Positions 9,484 to 18,716 of a DNA stretch of 64,000 nt are shown here, piece after piece. Position numbers and translations under genes: made by a program. The notes beneath the pieces were generated by a model, which saw only the letters and a program-made list of their open reading frames with translations, was not told the origin of the DNA and ran no database searches. Positions within the stretch are counted from its first letter, which is position 1. Each line of letters opens with the position of its first letter. The DNA comes from Prolixibacteraceae bacterium (GTDB lineage Bacteria > Bacteroidota > Bacteroidia > Bacteroidales > Prolixibacteraceae): NCBI GenBank assembly GCA_021740385.1, contig JAIOZY010000014.1:1-64000 (forward strand). The letters run 5' to 3'.

Positions 9484-9512
9484 AAAAAAGCGCTGCCGTG
9501 CAACGCTTTTTT
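9484..9512 (-). terminator. Rho-independent terminator of the hexuronate operon
   Basis: Arms AAAAAAGCG and CGCTTTTTT, with an inner TGC/GCA pair around a 3-base loop, form a hairpin with a T-run on either strand. It lies 20 bp past the stop of the tagaturonate epimerase gene, the last gene of the minus-strand operon. Confidence 0.85.
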
Positions 9513-9531
9513 TTAAATCATTCGATTGTCA

Positions 9532-10782
9532 CTATACTTTCAATAATTTCATGTGCCGGTTGAAAATATTTTCGAATACCTGTTTTTCAATATTCGGTTC
9601 AAACTTCTCAAGGGCTTTATAAAACACATCGCCTTTTTGGGCTGCCACTTTATAACCAACATGAATCAACTGCCTTAACGAAGGGTTAAAAGCGGGATTG
9701 CCCTGATCGTGGATCAGGGCATCGGCAAGCTGTCGGCCCGACCATTTTGCTACTTCTTCCGGATCAGGCAATTTATCTTTTTGAATATCGATAACCGAAG
9801 CATAGGGAGTTGTAAGCTCGTCCATTTTTGCATATGCCGTAGAATACACCTCTTTGGCAAGTGCAAGCCCCTCGCCGTCGGAAAGGGCCAGTCCGGCGAT
9901 TTCTTCAAGCCAGGTTGTTCCGGCGGTTTTAATATGAATGCCTTTACGATGCTTGTAAATCAGTTTAGCAATAATCGGGTAAATCGAAAATTTGTCGCTT
10001 CCTGAATGAACGCTAAGCTTCAGGTTATCGGGCAACCCGAATTGTTTTACAGCGAAGTCAATTACCAGCAAATCCTGTTCGAACTCTTTTTCAAACCGGG
10101 CTACATCGCCCACGTAATCAACCCCTTTGTTAAAGCGGCCCGAAAAACGGGGGGCAATGGTTTGAGCAGGCACTTCATTGTCGGCCAAAAGCTTAAGTAT
10201 GAAAAATAAATCGAGTGGCGACTGTGGTGTGTCGGTTTCGTCGCACGACACCTCGGGAACAAAATTTCCTATGCCCTTCTTTTTGGCCAGAAAGCGGTAT
10301 ACTTTCGAAGCCTCTTCAATGGCTGTAAGGTAATTATTGGCAAATCTTTCAAGCCAGTCTTCAGTTACCTGTAACGGTTCATCGATACCCGGAATTGACA
10401 GTTCCCCCAAATAGGGTTTATTGTCTTCAACAAAAGCAGATACTTTGTCGTCAGGTACTGCTTCGCCAATAAAATCGGCCACATCGATGGTGAAAAAGTC
10501 GCTGGGTTCAACAAACGAATCGACATTTTTAAAATTGATATGATCGGCGTCCACAAAATAATCGCCTTTCCAGCCAAGGGCTTTTACGGCTTCATCGGCT
10601 TCTTTCCGCACTTCGGATGGGACCGTGCCAATAATGGAATGTTCGCGGAACGATTTGTTCCAAACCGGAGTAAATTCCATGCCAAGTTCTTCCTTAGCTG
10701 CAATAAATGCCTTAAGCTGTGCTTTTCCCTGGTGACCAAACCTGTCGCCTACACCAAAGGAATATTTTCCAATTTTCTTCAT
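9532..10782 (-). CDS. uxaE: Tagaturonate epimerase
   Basis: A 416-residue UxaE-family enzyme that interconverts D-tagaturonate and D-fructuronate, joining galacturonate breakdown to the glucuronate branch. The family signature segments are present: GVGDRFGHQG at the N-terminus, VDADHINF, FFTIDVADF, VSCDETDTPQSPLDL, APRFSGRFNKGVDYVGD, KLSVHSGSDKFSIYP, IHIKTAGTTWLEE and LRQLIHVGYK near the C-terminus; these resemble the Thermotoga enzyme, minus its ~60-residue N-terminal part. It is the last gene of the hexuronate operon, 18 bp after the TRAP large permease. It supplies fructuronate to the SDR reductase at 19883-20734. Confidence 0.9.
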   Translation of the reverse strand: MKKIGKYSFGVGDRFGHQGKAQLKAFIAAKEELGMEFTPVWNKSFREHSIIGTVPSEVRKEADEAVKALGWKGDYFVDADHINFKNVDSFVEPSDFFTIDVADFIGEAVPDDKVSAFVEDNKPYLGELSIPGIDEPLQVTEDWLERFANNYLTAIEEASKVYRFLAKKKGIGNFVPEVSCDETDTPQSPLDLFFILKLLADNEVPAQTIAPRFSGRFNKGVDYVGDVARFEKEFEQDLLVIDFAVKQFGLPDNLKLSVHSGSDKFSIYPIIAKLIYKHRKGIHIKTAGTTWLEEIAGLALSDGEGLALAKEVYSTAYAKMDELTTPYASVIDIQKDKLPDPEEVAKWSGRQLADALIHDQGNPAFNPSLRQLIHVGYKVAAQKGDVFYKALEKFEPNIEKQVFENIFNRHMKLLKV

Positions 10783-10800
10783 TTTTTCTGATTTAAAAGA

Positions 10801-12261
10801 TTAAACTCCAAACAATCCCGGCAACCAAAGGCTTATTTCAGGAATATAGGTTACCAGCAACAACGAAATGACCATAACGATGAACATGGGTATTAAGGGC
10901 TTAATGACTTTCTCGATACGGACATTGGCCACACTGCACCCGATAAACAAAACCGAGCCAACCGGTGGTGTACAAAGGCCCACGCTAAGGTTAAGCACCA
11001 TAATAATTCCGAAATGAACCGGGTCGAGCCCCAAACTTGTAACAATGGGAAGGAATATAGGCGTAAAAATGAGTACCGCCGGGGTCATATCCATAAACAC
11101 CCCAACAATAAGAAGTATGAGATTAATTATAAGCAGTATAACAAATTTACTGTTACTTAATCCAAGTAATGCTTCACTCACATTTTGGGGTATGTTTTCA
11201 TAGGCCATTATCCACGATAAGCCAATACTGGCAGCAACCAGCAACAGCACAATGGAAGTGGTACGCACCGAATTAAGAATAATTCGTGGCATATCCTTAA
11301 TGGTAACTTCCTTGTAAAGAAGTGCCAGTACAAAAGCATACAAAACCGCTATGGCCGAAGCTTCGGTTGCTGTAAAGTAACCGGCAACAATTCCACCAAT
11401 AACAATAATGAGCAAAAAGAGGCTGGGAATAGCGTCCCACAATATCTTAAAAGCACGCCTTGCACCTTTCGGGCTGCGTTTTATTTTTCGACCAAACAGG
11501 TATAATAAAAAACCGGAAATTGCTGCAATTGTAAACTTAAAAGCGATTGTTGAAACCCCGTTTAAACTTTTTAGCCCGATGCCTAAAAGAATTACAATAG
11601 CGGTAACCACAAAAATCTTCAATAACGTTTTCGATGCTGCCCTTAACCCTTTTTGCCTGTATATCATCATACTCATGGCCATAAGCATGATGGACACACC
11701 GGTTAAAATACCGGGCAGGTAACCGGCAAGGAAAAGCGCCGTAATGGATGCGCCCCCGCTGGCCAGTGAATACACGATAAGGATGTTGCTGGGCGGGATT
11801 GACAACCCGGTAGTTGCCGAAGTAATGTTTACCGCTGCACTAAAGTTTTCGTTGTAGCCCTCGCGCTTCATCTCGCCTTTCATGATGGCACCGATTGCCG
11901 AAGCCGAAGCAGCAGCCGAACCCGATATTGCACCAAAAAGCATATTGGCAAATACATTAACGAAAGCCAATCCTGCCGGCCATTTGCCCACAACAACACG
12001 GGCCAGGTTAATCAGCCTCATGGCAATACCGCCACTGTTCATGATATTTCCGGCCAATATAAAAAACGGGATGGCCAGAAGGGTAAAACTATCGAGCCCG
12101 GTACCCATACGGTGTGCAAATGTTGTAAAAGCCGGCAATGCGTCAATACTTACCAGCATGGTCAATATTCCGGAAATACCAATACTGAATGCAATTGGAA
12201 CACCCAGGACGAGTAAAACCACAAAACTCACTATCAATATTAAAATTCCAATGAAATCCAT
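10801..12261 (-). CDS. TRAP transporter large permease (DctM-type) with central insert
   Basis: The large membrane subunit of a tripartite ATP-independent periplasmic transporter, which drives substrate uptake with the Na+ or H+ gradient. Conserved DctM segments are visible: LAIPFFILAGNIM, NMLFGAISGSAAASASAIG, TSATTGLSIPPSN, GYFTATEASAIAVLYAF and VLNLSVGLCTPPVG. It is 486 residues, about 60 longer than typical DctM; the extra residues (~205-268) include two more hydrophobic segments between the two halves. Context (hexuronate enzymes upstream and downstream) suggests galacturonate, glucuronate or a related acid as substrate. DctQ lies 33 bp upstream. Confidence 0.93.
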   Translation of the reverse strand: MDFIGILILIVSFVVLLVLGVPIAFSIGISGILTMLVSIDALPAFTTFAHRMGTGLDSFTLLAIPFFILAGNIMNSGGIAMRLINLARVVVGKWPAGLAFVNVFANMLFGAISGSAAASASAIGAIMKGEMKREGYNENFSAAVNITSATTGLSIPPSNILIVYSLASGGASITALFLAGYLPGILTGVSIMLMAMSMMIYRQKGLRAASKTLLKIFVVTAIVILLGIGLKSLNGVSTIAFKFTIAAISGFLLYLFGRKIKRSPKGARRAFKILWDAIPSLFLLIIVIGGIVAGYFTATEASAIAVLYAFVLALLYKEVTIKDMPRIILNSVRTTSIVLLLVAASIGLSWIMAYENIPQNVSEALLGLSNSKFVILLIINLILLIVGVFMDMTPAVLIFTPIFLPIVTSLGLDPVHFGIIMVLNLSVGLCTPPVGSVLFIGCSVANVRIEKVIKPLIPMFIVMVISLLLVTYIPEISLWLPGLFGV

Positions 12262-12294
12262 ATTTTTATGATTAAATCTGTCATGCAGATATTA

Positions 12295-12765
12295 CTACTT
12301 TTTTTTGATGTTTTTCCGAATAACCTCGTTTGAATAATACGCCATTAGCAGTCCGCTTATGGGCAATACGAGGTAAACGTACCCAAGAGGTAAACGCAAT
12401 GCCGACGAAACAACATTCAGTTGAAACCGTGTAACAACCAGCCAGGTGCCCCCAATAACCATTACGGAAAGGGCAAATAATAAAATCAGCACATTTATAA
12501 TGATGATCAGTTTGCGTTGCCTTTCAGGCTTCGAACGTTGCAACAACAAATCGATAGCCAGGTGCTCTTGCTTTCCATGAACATAAGCAGCCCCGAGCAC
12601 GCCAACCCAAATAAGCAAAAAACCGGCCAGCTCATCGGTAAACGAACTGGGAGACGACAACAGGTAACGGCTAATTACCTGCCACAACACATCAACTACC
12701 AGAACGCTAAGTAAAATTACAACAGCGTACTCCAGTACTTTGTCTATTTTTTCTCTTATTGTCAT
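12295..12765 (-). CDS. TRAP transporter small permease (DctQ-type)
   Basis: A 156-residue inner-membrane protein with four predicted helices. The DctQ signature region SPSSFTDELAGFLLIWVGVLGAAYVHGKQEHLAIDLL is seen in parts (DELAGFLLIWVGVLGAA then EHLAIDLL), which matches the conserved stretch between helices 2 and 3. It partners DctM (33 bp downstream) and the binding lipoprotein DctP, whose stop lies 3 bp upstream of this start. Together these three make a complete TRAP system within the hexuronate operon. Confidence 0.92.
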   Translation of the reverse strand: MTIREKIDKVLEYAVVILLSVLVVDVLWQVISRYLLSSPSSFTDELAGFLLIWVGVLGAAYVHGKQEHLAIDLLLQRSKPERQRKLIIIINVLILLFALSVMVIGGTWLVVTRFQLNVVSSALRLPLGYVYLVLPISGLLMAYYSNEVIRKNIKKK

Positions 12766-12768
12766 AAT

Positions 12769-13764
12769 TTAGTCCTCTACTGCTTTAATACGTTGAATCA
12801 AATCGTACAATTCGGGTTTCGAACGGTACGATTCAATCATTGGTTCTACTTTTTTGGCAAAAGGTTCTTTATCGGGGTAATTGATTTTCACGCCTGCTTC
12901 CTGCACCTTTTTTAACGATTCCTTTTCACTCTCAGCCCATAATTCACGCTGCCTGATAACCGATTCGTCGGCTGCCTGCTGGAGCCATTCTTTCTCCTGA
13001 CCGGAAAGCTTATCCCACACTACCGTACTGATAATAAGCACGTCGGGCACCATTGTGTGTTCATTTAAGGAATAATACCTGCAAACCTCGTAATGGTGCG
13101 ATGTGTAAAAACTGGGCGGGTTGTTTTCTGCGCCGTCAACCACGCCGCTTTGTAAAGCGGTATACAGTTCGCCCCACGAAATGGGTGTGGGTGATCCGCC
13201 CATGGCTTTTACCAGCTCCATGGCTGTCTGGCTTTTCATAACCCGCAACTTCAAACCAATAAGGTCATCGGGGGTTTCAATGGGTGTATCGAGTGTATAG
13301 AAACTTCGCGAACCCGCATCGTAAAAACACAAGCCGCGCACATTGAATTGTTCCGTACTCAATAATAATTCCTCACCGATTTCCCCATCCAAAACATTGA
13401 ATGAATGTTGTTTTGAACGAAAAATGTACGGCAAACCCAGCACCTGAAAATTATCGGTAAAACTTTCGAGCACGGCTGCCGATACTTTCGTGATCGCCAA
13501 ACTGCCAATTTGCAGTAATTCAACATTCTGTTGTTCCGACCCCAGCTGTCCGCTCGGATAGATTTCAATGGCCATTTTACCTTCTGAAATTTCGTCAAGC
13601 CGGTTAGCCATTTCAACCATTCCTTTATGAACGGGGTGGCTGGGCTCCAGCCCATGTGATAATTTCAGTATGGTTTTTTCATTTTTAAGTGCACAGCCTG
13701 AAAGAAGGGCTACCATTACCGGCAATATAAGAAGGCATTTAAAAAGATTATTTTTTTCAAACAT
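12769..13764 (-). CDS. TRAP transporter solute-binding lipoprotein (DctP-type)
   Basis: A 331-residue extracytoplasmic binding protein. The N-terminal signal peptide ends with a lipobox LLSGC (Cys at about residue 24), so it is anchored as a lipoprotein. DctP-family features are seen: LSHGLEPSHPVHKG, EIYPSGQLGSEQQNVELLQIG, FYDAGSRSFYT, GLKLRVMKSQTAMELVKAMGGSPTPISWGELYTALQSGVVDGAENNPPSFYTS in segments; the Arg in LKLRVM normally binds the substrate carboxylate, in line with a sugar-acid ligand. It is the first of three TRAP genes and follows gnd by about 90 bp. Confidence 0.93.
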   Translation of the reverse strand: MFEKNNLFKCLLILPVMVALLSGCALKNEKTILKLSHGLEPSHPVHKGMVEMANRLDEISEGKMAIEIYPSGQLGSEQQNVELLQIGSLAITKVSAAVLESFTDNFQVLGLPYIFRSKQHSFNVLDGEIGEELLLSTEQFNVRGLCFYDAGSRSFYTLDTPIETPDDLIGLKLRVMKSQTAMELVKAMGGSPTPISWGELYTALQSGVVDGAENNPPSFYTSHHYEVCRYYSLNEHTMVPDVLIISTVVWDKLSGQEKEWLQQAADESVIRQRELWAESEKESLKKVQEAGVKINYPDKEPFAKKVEPMIESYRSKPELYDLIQRIKAVED

Positions 13765-13853
13765 TTATAATGTGTATTAAAAATTAGATGATCAGGGAAG
13801 GGTCAAAATATCCCTTCCCTGATATGCAATTTCCAAAAGTACATAATTTATTA

Positions 13854-15308
13854 TTATGCATTATAGGTTGAAGAAGCCGTATCGCCTCCCCTTCCTGTCC
13901 AGTTGGTATGGAAAAACTCGCCACGGGGTTTGTCAACCCTTTCGTAGGTGTGTGCACCAAAGTAGTCGCGCTGTGCCTGCAACAAATTGGCGGGCAAACG
14001 TTCGCTGCGGAAACCGTCGAAATAGGCCAAAGCCGACGATAATGCCGGAACGGGAATACCATTAGCAACCGCAGCCTGAACAACCCGGCGCCAGCCCTCC
14101 TGTGCAGCTTCAATTTTTTCTTTGAAATAATCATCCAGCAACAGGTTTTCCAAAGCCGGATTTTTATCGAAAGCTTTCTTAATGTCGCCCAGAAAAACCG
14201 AACGGATAATGCATCCGCCACGCCACATCAGGGCAATACCACCATAATTGAGTTCCCAGCCGTACTCTTTGGCCGCCTCGCTCATTAGGTTGTAGCCCTG
14301 GGCATACGAAACAATTTTTGCCCCAAGCAATGCATTTTCGAGGTCATTAATGAATTGCTCTTTATTGCCTTTAAATTTGGGTTCGGGGCCATTCAATACT
14401 TTCGAAGCTTTAACCCGTAAATCCTTCTGAGAAGATAGGATGCGTGAAAAAACGGCTTCGCCTATCAGGGTTAAAGGTGCGCCCACGTCGAGGGCGGCAA
14501 TGCCCGTCCATTTACCGGTACCTTTTTGCCCGGCGGTATCGAGGATTTTTTCCACCAGCGGGCCACCATCTTCATCTTTGTAGCCCAGAATATCGCGGGT
14601 AATTTCAATTAAATACGAATCGAGCACTCCCTCGTTCCATTTTGAAAACACGTTGTGCATTTCGTCGTGGCTGAGCCCGAGGAGTTCGTGCATTACCTGA
14701 TATGCCTCGGTAATGATTTGCATGTCGCCGTATTCGATGCCATTATGCACCATTTTCACGAAGTGGCCGGCGCCATCTTCCCCAACCCAGTCGCAACAAG
14801 GGCTTCCATCTTCAACCTTGGCGGCTACAGCCTGAAAAATATCTTTCACATGAGGCCATGCTTCATTCGAACCACCCGGCATCATCGAGGGGCCTTTCAG
14901 CGCGCCCTCTTCACCACCCGATACACCCGTACCGATGTACAGCAAACCTTTGCTTTCGACATATTTTGTTCGTCTGATGGTATCAGGGAAGTGCGAATTT
15001 CCACCATCGATGATGATATCGCCGGGTTCAAGGTGGGGAATGATCATGTCGATAAACGCATCGACCGGTTTTCCGGCTTTAACCAGCATCATTACTTTGC
15101 GGGGCCTCTCAAGCGAAGCACACAGTTCTTCAATGGAATGTGCCCCAATAAAATTCTTTCCGGCTCCGCGTCCGTTCATGAATTTGTCAACTTTTTCAAC
15201 AGTACGGTTAAATACAGCCACCGTAAAGCCTTTACTTTCCATATTAAGAACCAGGTTTTCGCCCATCACGGCCAACCCGATCAAACCAATATCTGCTATT
15301 TTCTTCAT
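13854..15308 (-). CDS. gnd: 6-phosphogluconate dehydrogenase (decarboxylating)
   Basis: A 484-residue dimeric enzyme that oxidises 6-phosphogluconate to ribulose 5-phosphate and CO2 with NAD(P)+. Visible motifs: the dinucleotide site GLIGLAVMGENL, substrate-site IGTGVSGGEEGALKGPSMMPGG in parts, the catalytic Lys in FVKMVHNGIEYGD, and the C-terminal RDYFGAHTYER tail. I chose ATG 15308 because the family begins at MKKIADIGLIG; the 13 upstream in-frame residues are unlike the family. It sits between a Gfo/Idh/MocA gene and the TRAP genes inside a hexuronate operon, an unusual place, and may handle gluconate made from mannonate by the LarA-like enzyme (inference). Confidence 0.95.
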   Translation of the reverse strand: MKKIADIGLIGLAVMGENLVLNMESKGFTVAVFNRTVEKVDKFMNGRGAGKNFIGAHSIEELCASLERPRKVMMLVKAGKPVDAFIDMIIPHLEPGDIIIDGGNSHFPDTIRRTKYVESKGLLYIGTGVSGGEEGALKGPSMMPGGSNEAWPHVKDIFQAVAAKVEDGSPCCDWVGEDGAGHFVKMVHNGIEYGDMQIITEAYQVMHELLGLSHDEMHNVFSKWNEGVLDSYLIEITRDILGYKDEDGGPLVEKILDTAGQKGTGKWTGIAALDVGAPLTLIGEAVFSRILSSQKDLRVKASKVLNGPEPKFKGNKEQFINDLENALLGAKIVSYAQGYNLMSEAAKEYGWELNYGGIALMWRGGCIIRSVFLGDIKKAFDKNPALENLLLDDYFKEKIEAAQEGWRRVVQAAVANGIPVPALSSALAYFDGFRSERLPANLLQAQRDYFGAHTYERVDKPRGEFFHTNWTGRGGDTASSTYNA

Positions 15309-15343
15309 GGTAATGTTATTTTGATTATTTATTATTCTGTTTA

Positions 15344-16327
15344 TCAATTCTCATAATAATTTTTAACGGCTTCTTCGAGCACTTTATTCGTTCGTGCAGC
15401 ACTAATACCGGTACTTTGAGCAGTACCCTGCCCCTTAAGCTCTTGCACTACTTTTTCAATCAGGTTGTATTGTACATGCTCAGGTTTGGGATAGTCGAAA
15501 AGAAACTCCTTCCGGTTTTTGATCAGTTTCACCGGGGTAAAATCGAAAGTCGAAAATTCAATTCTTCCTTCGCTGCCAATAATTTCAACTACATCGGTGT
15601 CGTTCTCAGGGGCTGCATTGAAACACCATGCGCCTGAGCCAAAAACACCGGAACCATGTTTCCAAGTTGCCGTTAAAATATCTTCGGCAGGATAAACCCC
15701 GAGTTGATTCCCTGCAAACGGTTTTATTTCAGAAACCGGTCCGAACAGGTAATCGAGGTAATCAAACTGATGCGATGCCAGGTCGTAAAAATGGCCACCA
15801 CCGGCTATCTCGGGCTTAACACGCCAGGGCAATTCTTTGCCGTCAGTTTCTATGGCATGTTTCATTAACCGGACATTTACCATCCGAACACTTCCAATTT
15901 CTTCATTATCAATAATCTCCTTCACTTTCAGGAAACCGGACAGGTAACGCCGGTAGTAAGCAACAAACACCTTAACATTTTTTTCGCTTGCCAGCTGGTT
16001 TACCGATTCGCATTCGCGGTAAGTGCGGCACATGGGTTTTTCAATGTAAACGGGCTTACCTGCCTCAATGGCCATTTTTGCATACAAGGCATGTGTCGAT
16101 GGCGGTGTTGCCACGTAAACGGCATTCACTTCGGGATCGTTAATAAGTTTTGCGGCATCGGAATACCAACGGGGCACATTATGCCGCTGTGCATAATCGG
16201 CAGACTTGGAAGCATCGCGCCTCATAACGGCAACAAGCTTCGAATGCGGAACCTTTTGAAAAGCAGGCCCGCTTTTCATCTCGGTCACATCGCCACACCC
16301 TATTATGCCCCATTGTACATTATTCAT
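15344..16327 (-). CDS. Gfo/Idh/MocA family oxidoreductase
   Basis: A 327-residue NAD(P)-dependent oxidoreductase. The N-terminal Rossmann fold starts WGIIGCGDVTEMKSGPAF; the family EKP motif is in IEKPMCRTY (Lys near residue 97), and the C-terminal domain carries GGGHFYDLASHQFDYL, with the Asp/His pair typical of the active site. Such enzymes act on sugars, inositols or their acids; the substrate here is unknown, but the operon points to a uronate or aldonate derivative. It starts 6 bp after the stop of the LarA-like gene and is followed by gnd 35 bp on. Confidence 0.87.
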   Translation of the reverse strand: MNNVQWGIIGCGDVTEMKSGPAFQKVPHSKLVAVMRRDASKSADYAQRHNVPRWYSDAAKLINDPEVNAVYVATPPSTHALYAKMAIEAGKPVYIEKPMCRTYRECESVNQLASEKNVKVFVAYYRRYLSGFLKVKEIIDNEEIGSVRMVNVRLMKHAIETDGKELPWRVKPEIAGGGHFYDLASHQFDYLDYLFGPVSEIKPFAGNQLGVYPAEDILTATWKHGSGVFGSGAWCFNAAPENDTDVVEIIGSEGRIEFSTFDFTPVKLIKNRKEFLFDYPKPEHVQYNLIEKVVQELKGQGTAQSTGISAARTNKVLEEAVKNYYEN

Positions 16328-16333
16328 AATGCC

Positions 16334-17620
16334 TTAATCTTTAAAACGATCGCTGTGTGCCCACAAGCCTAATGCCGGATTGTGTATAAAAAAAACCACT
16401 TCCCCATCGGGCATTTCATTAAACCCGTTCTTTAATTTTTCGGGATTGTATTTTTTCGTCATTTCATTATAATCGGCCGAATGAAACCCAACGTTTTCTA
16501 TCTCGTCCCGGGTAAGGTTTTCGGGCTGATTGCCCGGACAATATGTAATGCTGAAACGGCCTTCGGAAGAGCCATGAATAAGGTGGGCAGCAGCCCCCAG
16601 GTTTTCCTGCAAATCGGCATTTTCAGCAACCATTTTCAAAGTATAGGGTGTTCCCCTGTACCCGTATTTCCTTATGAGCTTGTCGATTTGTACATCCTCG
16701 CCAAATTCTTTCAACGCCGGGGCCAGCACAATGAGTTCGCCACCATCGGCCATGGCCATGCGCGTGCGGTAAATACTTTTATTCCCCAGCCAGGTGCTTT
16801 TAAACTCGGTTGGATCAAGCCAAACAACCACTTTTTTCAGCGGTTTTTCAACCATGTCGAAATTAACCTGTAGCGAAAGTTCTGCTGCTTTGGCAAACAC
16901 GTCAAAATCGTCACCAACATAAAGCCCGCGGGTTACCAGTTCACCACTATCGTCGACACCCACAACCGTTTGAACATATACGATTGGCAGGTTACGTGCA
17001 AAGTTTTCAGTAGCATAATTAAACACTTTTCGTACAGGCGTATCGGCACGGCCCATCATTCGTTCCATGCCATAAGCCGCACCAATAAAATGGCTTTTGT
17101 TAATTCCTTCGGATCCGCCGGTTCCCACAAAAATATTTTTATTGTAATTGGCCATGCCTACCACCTCGTGCGGCACAACCTGCCCAAGCGACAAAATCAG
17201 ATCAAAACCGCCATCAACAAGCATTTTGTTTACCTGTGCCGGCCAATTAAAATTTACCTTTCCCCCGGAAACTTTTTCAACAAAAGCTGCCGGCACTTCG
17301 CCCAGGGTAACTACATCGTTGCGCCAGTCGTGCACCCTGAACAACGAAGGAGGTACACCGGGGAACATGTGCCCAATTTGTCCGGGAGTCATAGGCGAAT
17401 GGGTACCCAATGCGGGAAGAATATCGGTTAGTTTTGTCCCGTAGTATTTATGTGCAAAGGCCGTAAGCATACCTGCATTTGACGGAAGGCGAGTATAGTC
17501 GGGCGGTATTGCCAGCACTTTCGACTTATCGCCCAATTTGTCCAATGCAGTAAATAGTCCTTTTGCAAGATCGTCATGAGTCAAAATTGCATCGGGTGCA
17601 CCGGTTTCAAAATAGATCAT
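16334..17620 (-). CDS. LarA-family nickel-pincer racemase/epimerase
   Basis: A 428-residue LarA/DUF2088 protein. In lactate racemase the nickel-pincer nucleotide is held by Lys184 and His200, with His108 and His174 as catalytic bases. The equivalents are present with exact local spacing: H97 (RVHDWR), H151 (VVPHEVVG), K161 (10 residues on) and H177 (16 further, NKSHF); R44 in DYTRLPS matches the substrate-side motif. LarA relatives include racemases of lactate, malate and 2-hydroxyglutarate and, to my knowledge, a D-gluconate 2-epimerase group. In this operon a gluconate/mannonate epimerase role fits best, but that is inference. The LarB/C/E cofactor genes are not in the window. Confidence 0.85.
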   Translation of the reverse strand: MIYFETGAPDAILTHDDLAKGLFTALDKLGDKSKVLAIPPDYTRLPSNAGMLTAFAHKYYGTKLTDILPALGTHSPMTPGQIGHMFPGVPPSLFRVHDWRNDVVTLGEVPAAFVEKVSGGKVNFNWPAQVNKMLVDGGFDLILSLGQVVPHEVVGMANYNKNIFVGTGGSEGINKSHFIGAAYGMERMMGRADTPVRKVFNYATENFARNLPIVYVQTVVGVDDSGELVTRGLYVGDDFDVFAKAAELSLQVNFDMVEKPLKKVVVWLDPTEFKSTWLGNKSIYRTRMAMADGGELIVLAPALKEFGEDVQIDKLIRKYGYRGTPYTLKMVAENADLQENLGAAAHLIHGSSEGRFSITYCPGNQPENLTRDEIENVGFHSADYNEMTKKYNPEKLKNGFNEMPDGEVVFFIHNPALGLWAHSDRFKD

Positions 17621-17634
17621 AATTCATTTTCCTG

Positions 17635-18651
17635 TTATTCATTACCAAATACTTCCTCGCGTGTAAAAACGCCTTCATCAATCAAAACCGATTCAAAATT
17701 TGTTTTGTCAACCACATAAGGCGAGAATAGTTTTGCCGGAACATCTTTTCGCCCGTTGTATACGGTTTGCTGAAGCCCGGTAACCTTGCCTGTTTTAACC
17801 AGTTCAACAATCAAATCGACCGATCCGTAAGCCAGTTCTTTAATGGGTTTCGAAACCGACATGGTCATTCCATCTACAAGCATTGAGTGTACAAACTCCA
17901 AAGTGGCATCCTGGCCGGTAATTATCACTTCGCCGGGTTCATATCCATGCGCTTTCAATGCATCGTATGCACCCAAACCGAGCGGGTCGTTGCAGGCAAT
18001 TATGGCATCGATTTTTTCGGGGTAAAAATCGAGCACATAATTTGTTATATGATTGGCATTTTCGTACGTCCAGTCTTCAACAAAAGCTTTGTATACAAAA
18101 TTAATGTTATTTTCGGCACCCATGGCTTCAATGGCTTTCTCGTGCCCCCTTTTCACAAAAATGGCATTGGCATCGGAAGCATCGCCCCACAAAATAATGC
18201 AGTTACCGTCATCAATCTTATCTACAACATACTCAACCATCAACTCCCCAACTTTCTCATATTCAAAAGAAACAAGATAGTCGAGATCGGAATTTTTGAT
18301 GAGCCGGTCGTAACCTATTACCGGAACGTTATACTCGTGGGCCTCGCGAACAATACCGGCGGCTGTATTCTGATTTGCAGCCACAACAATAATTGCATCA
18401 ACTCCTTCTTCCAGCAATTCGGATGCTTGTTTTAACTGTTGGTTTTCGTCCCCCCTGGCATCTTTAAGAATAATCTCGGCGCCAACTTCGGCTGCATGTT
18501 CATTAATATAATCAATGTCCATAAGCCAACGCGAACTCGTTGTAGAATGAATCAAAAACCCGATTTTCACATCACCTCCTGATTTGTAGTTGCAAGAAAA
18601 AAGAGCGAGCAGGATAAACGCTGCCACTCCCTGTTTTATAAATTGCTTCAT
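17635..18651 (-). CDS. Sugar-binding lipoprotein, XylF/RbsB type
   Basis: A 338-residue periplasmic-binding-protein-like lipoprotein (signal peptide with Cys in LALFSCNYKSG). It matches the xylose/ribose-binding family: IGFLIHSTTSSRWLMD, GDENQQLKQASELLEEGVDAIIVVA, VPVIGYDRLI, DLDYLVSFEYEKVGELM and VIITGQDATLEF. No ABC ATPase or permease gene is nearby, so it is an orphan. It could feed a distant ABC transporter, act as a sensor partner or scavenge ligand for the TRAP system. It is the fifth gene of the hexuronate operon, 15 bp upstream of the LarA-like gene. Confidence 0.88.
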   Translation of the reverse strand: MKQFIKQGVAAFILLALFSCNYKSGGDVKIGFLIHSTTSSRWLMDIDYINEHAAEVGAEIILKDARGDENQQLKQASELLEEGVDAIIVVAANQNTAAGIVREAHEYNVPVIGYDRLIKNSDLDYLVSFEYEKVGELMVEYVVDKIDDGNCIILWGDASDANAIFVKRGHEKAIEAMGAENNINFVYKAFVEDWTYENANHITNYVLDFYPEKIDAIIACNDPLGLGAYDALKAHGYEPGEVIITGQDATLEFVHSMLVDGMTMSVSKPIKELAYGSVDLIVELVKTGKVTGLQQTVYNGRKDVPAKLFSPYVVDKTNFESVLIDEGVFTREEVFGNE

Positions 18652-18716
18652 ATTCAGTAATATTTAAGTTAGTTATTTTCAAAAAACCGAACCACAGGAG
18701 GCAAAATAAGTTGCGT

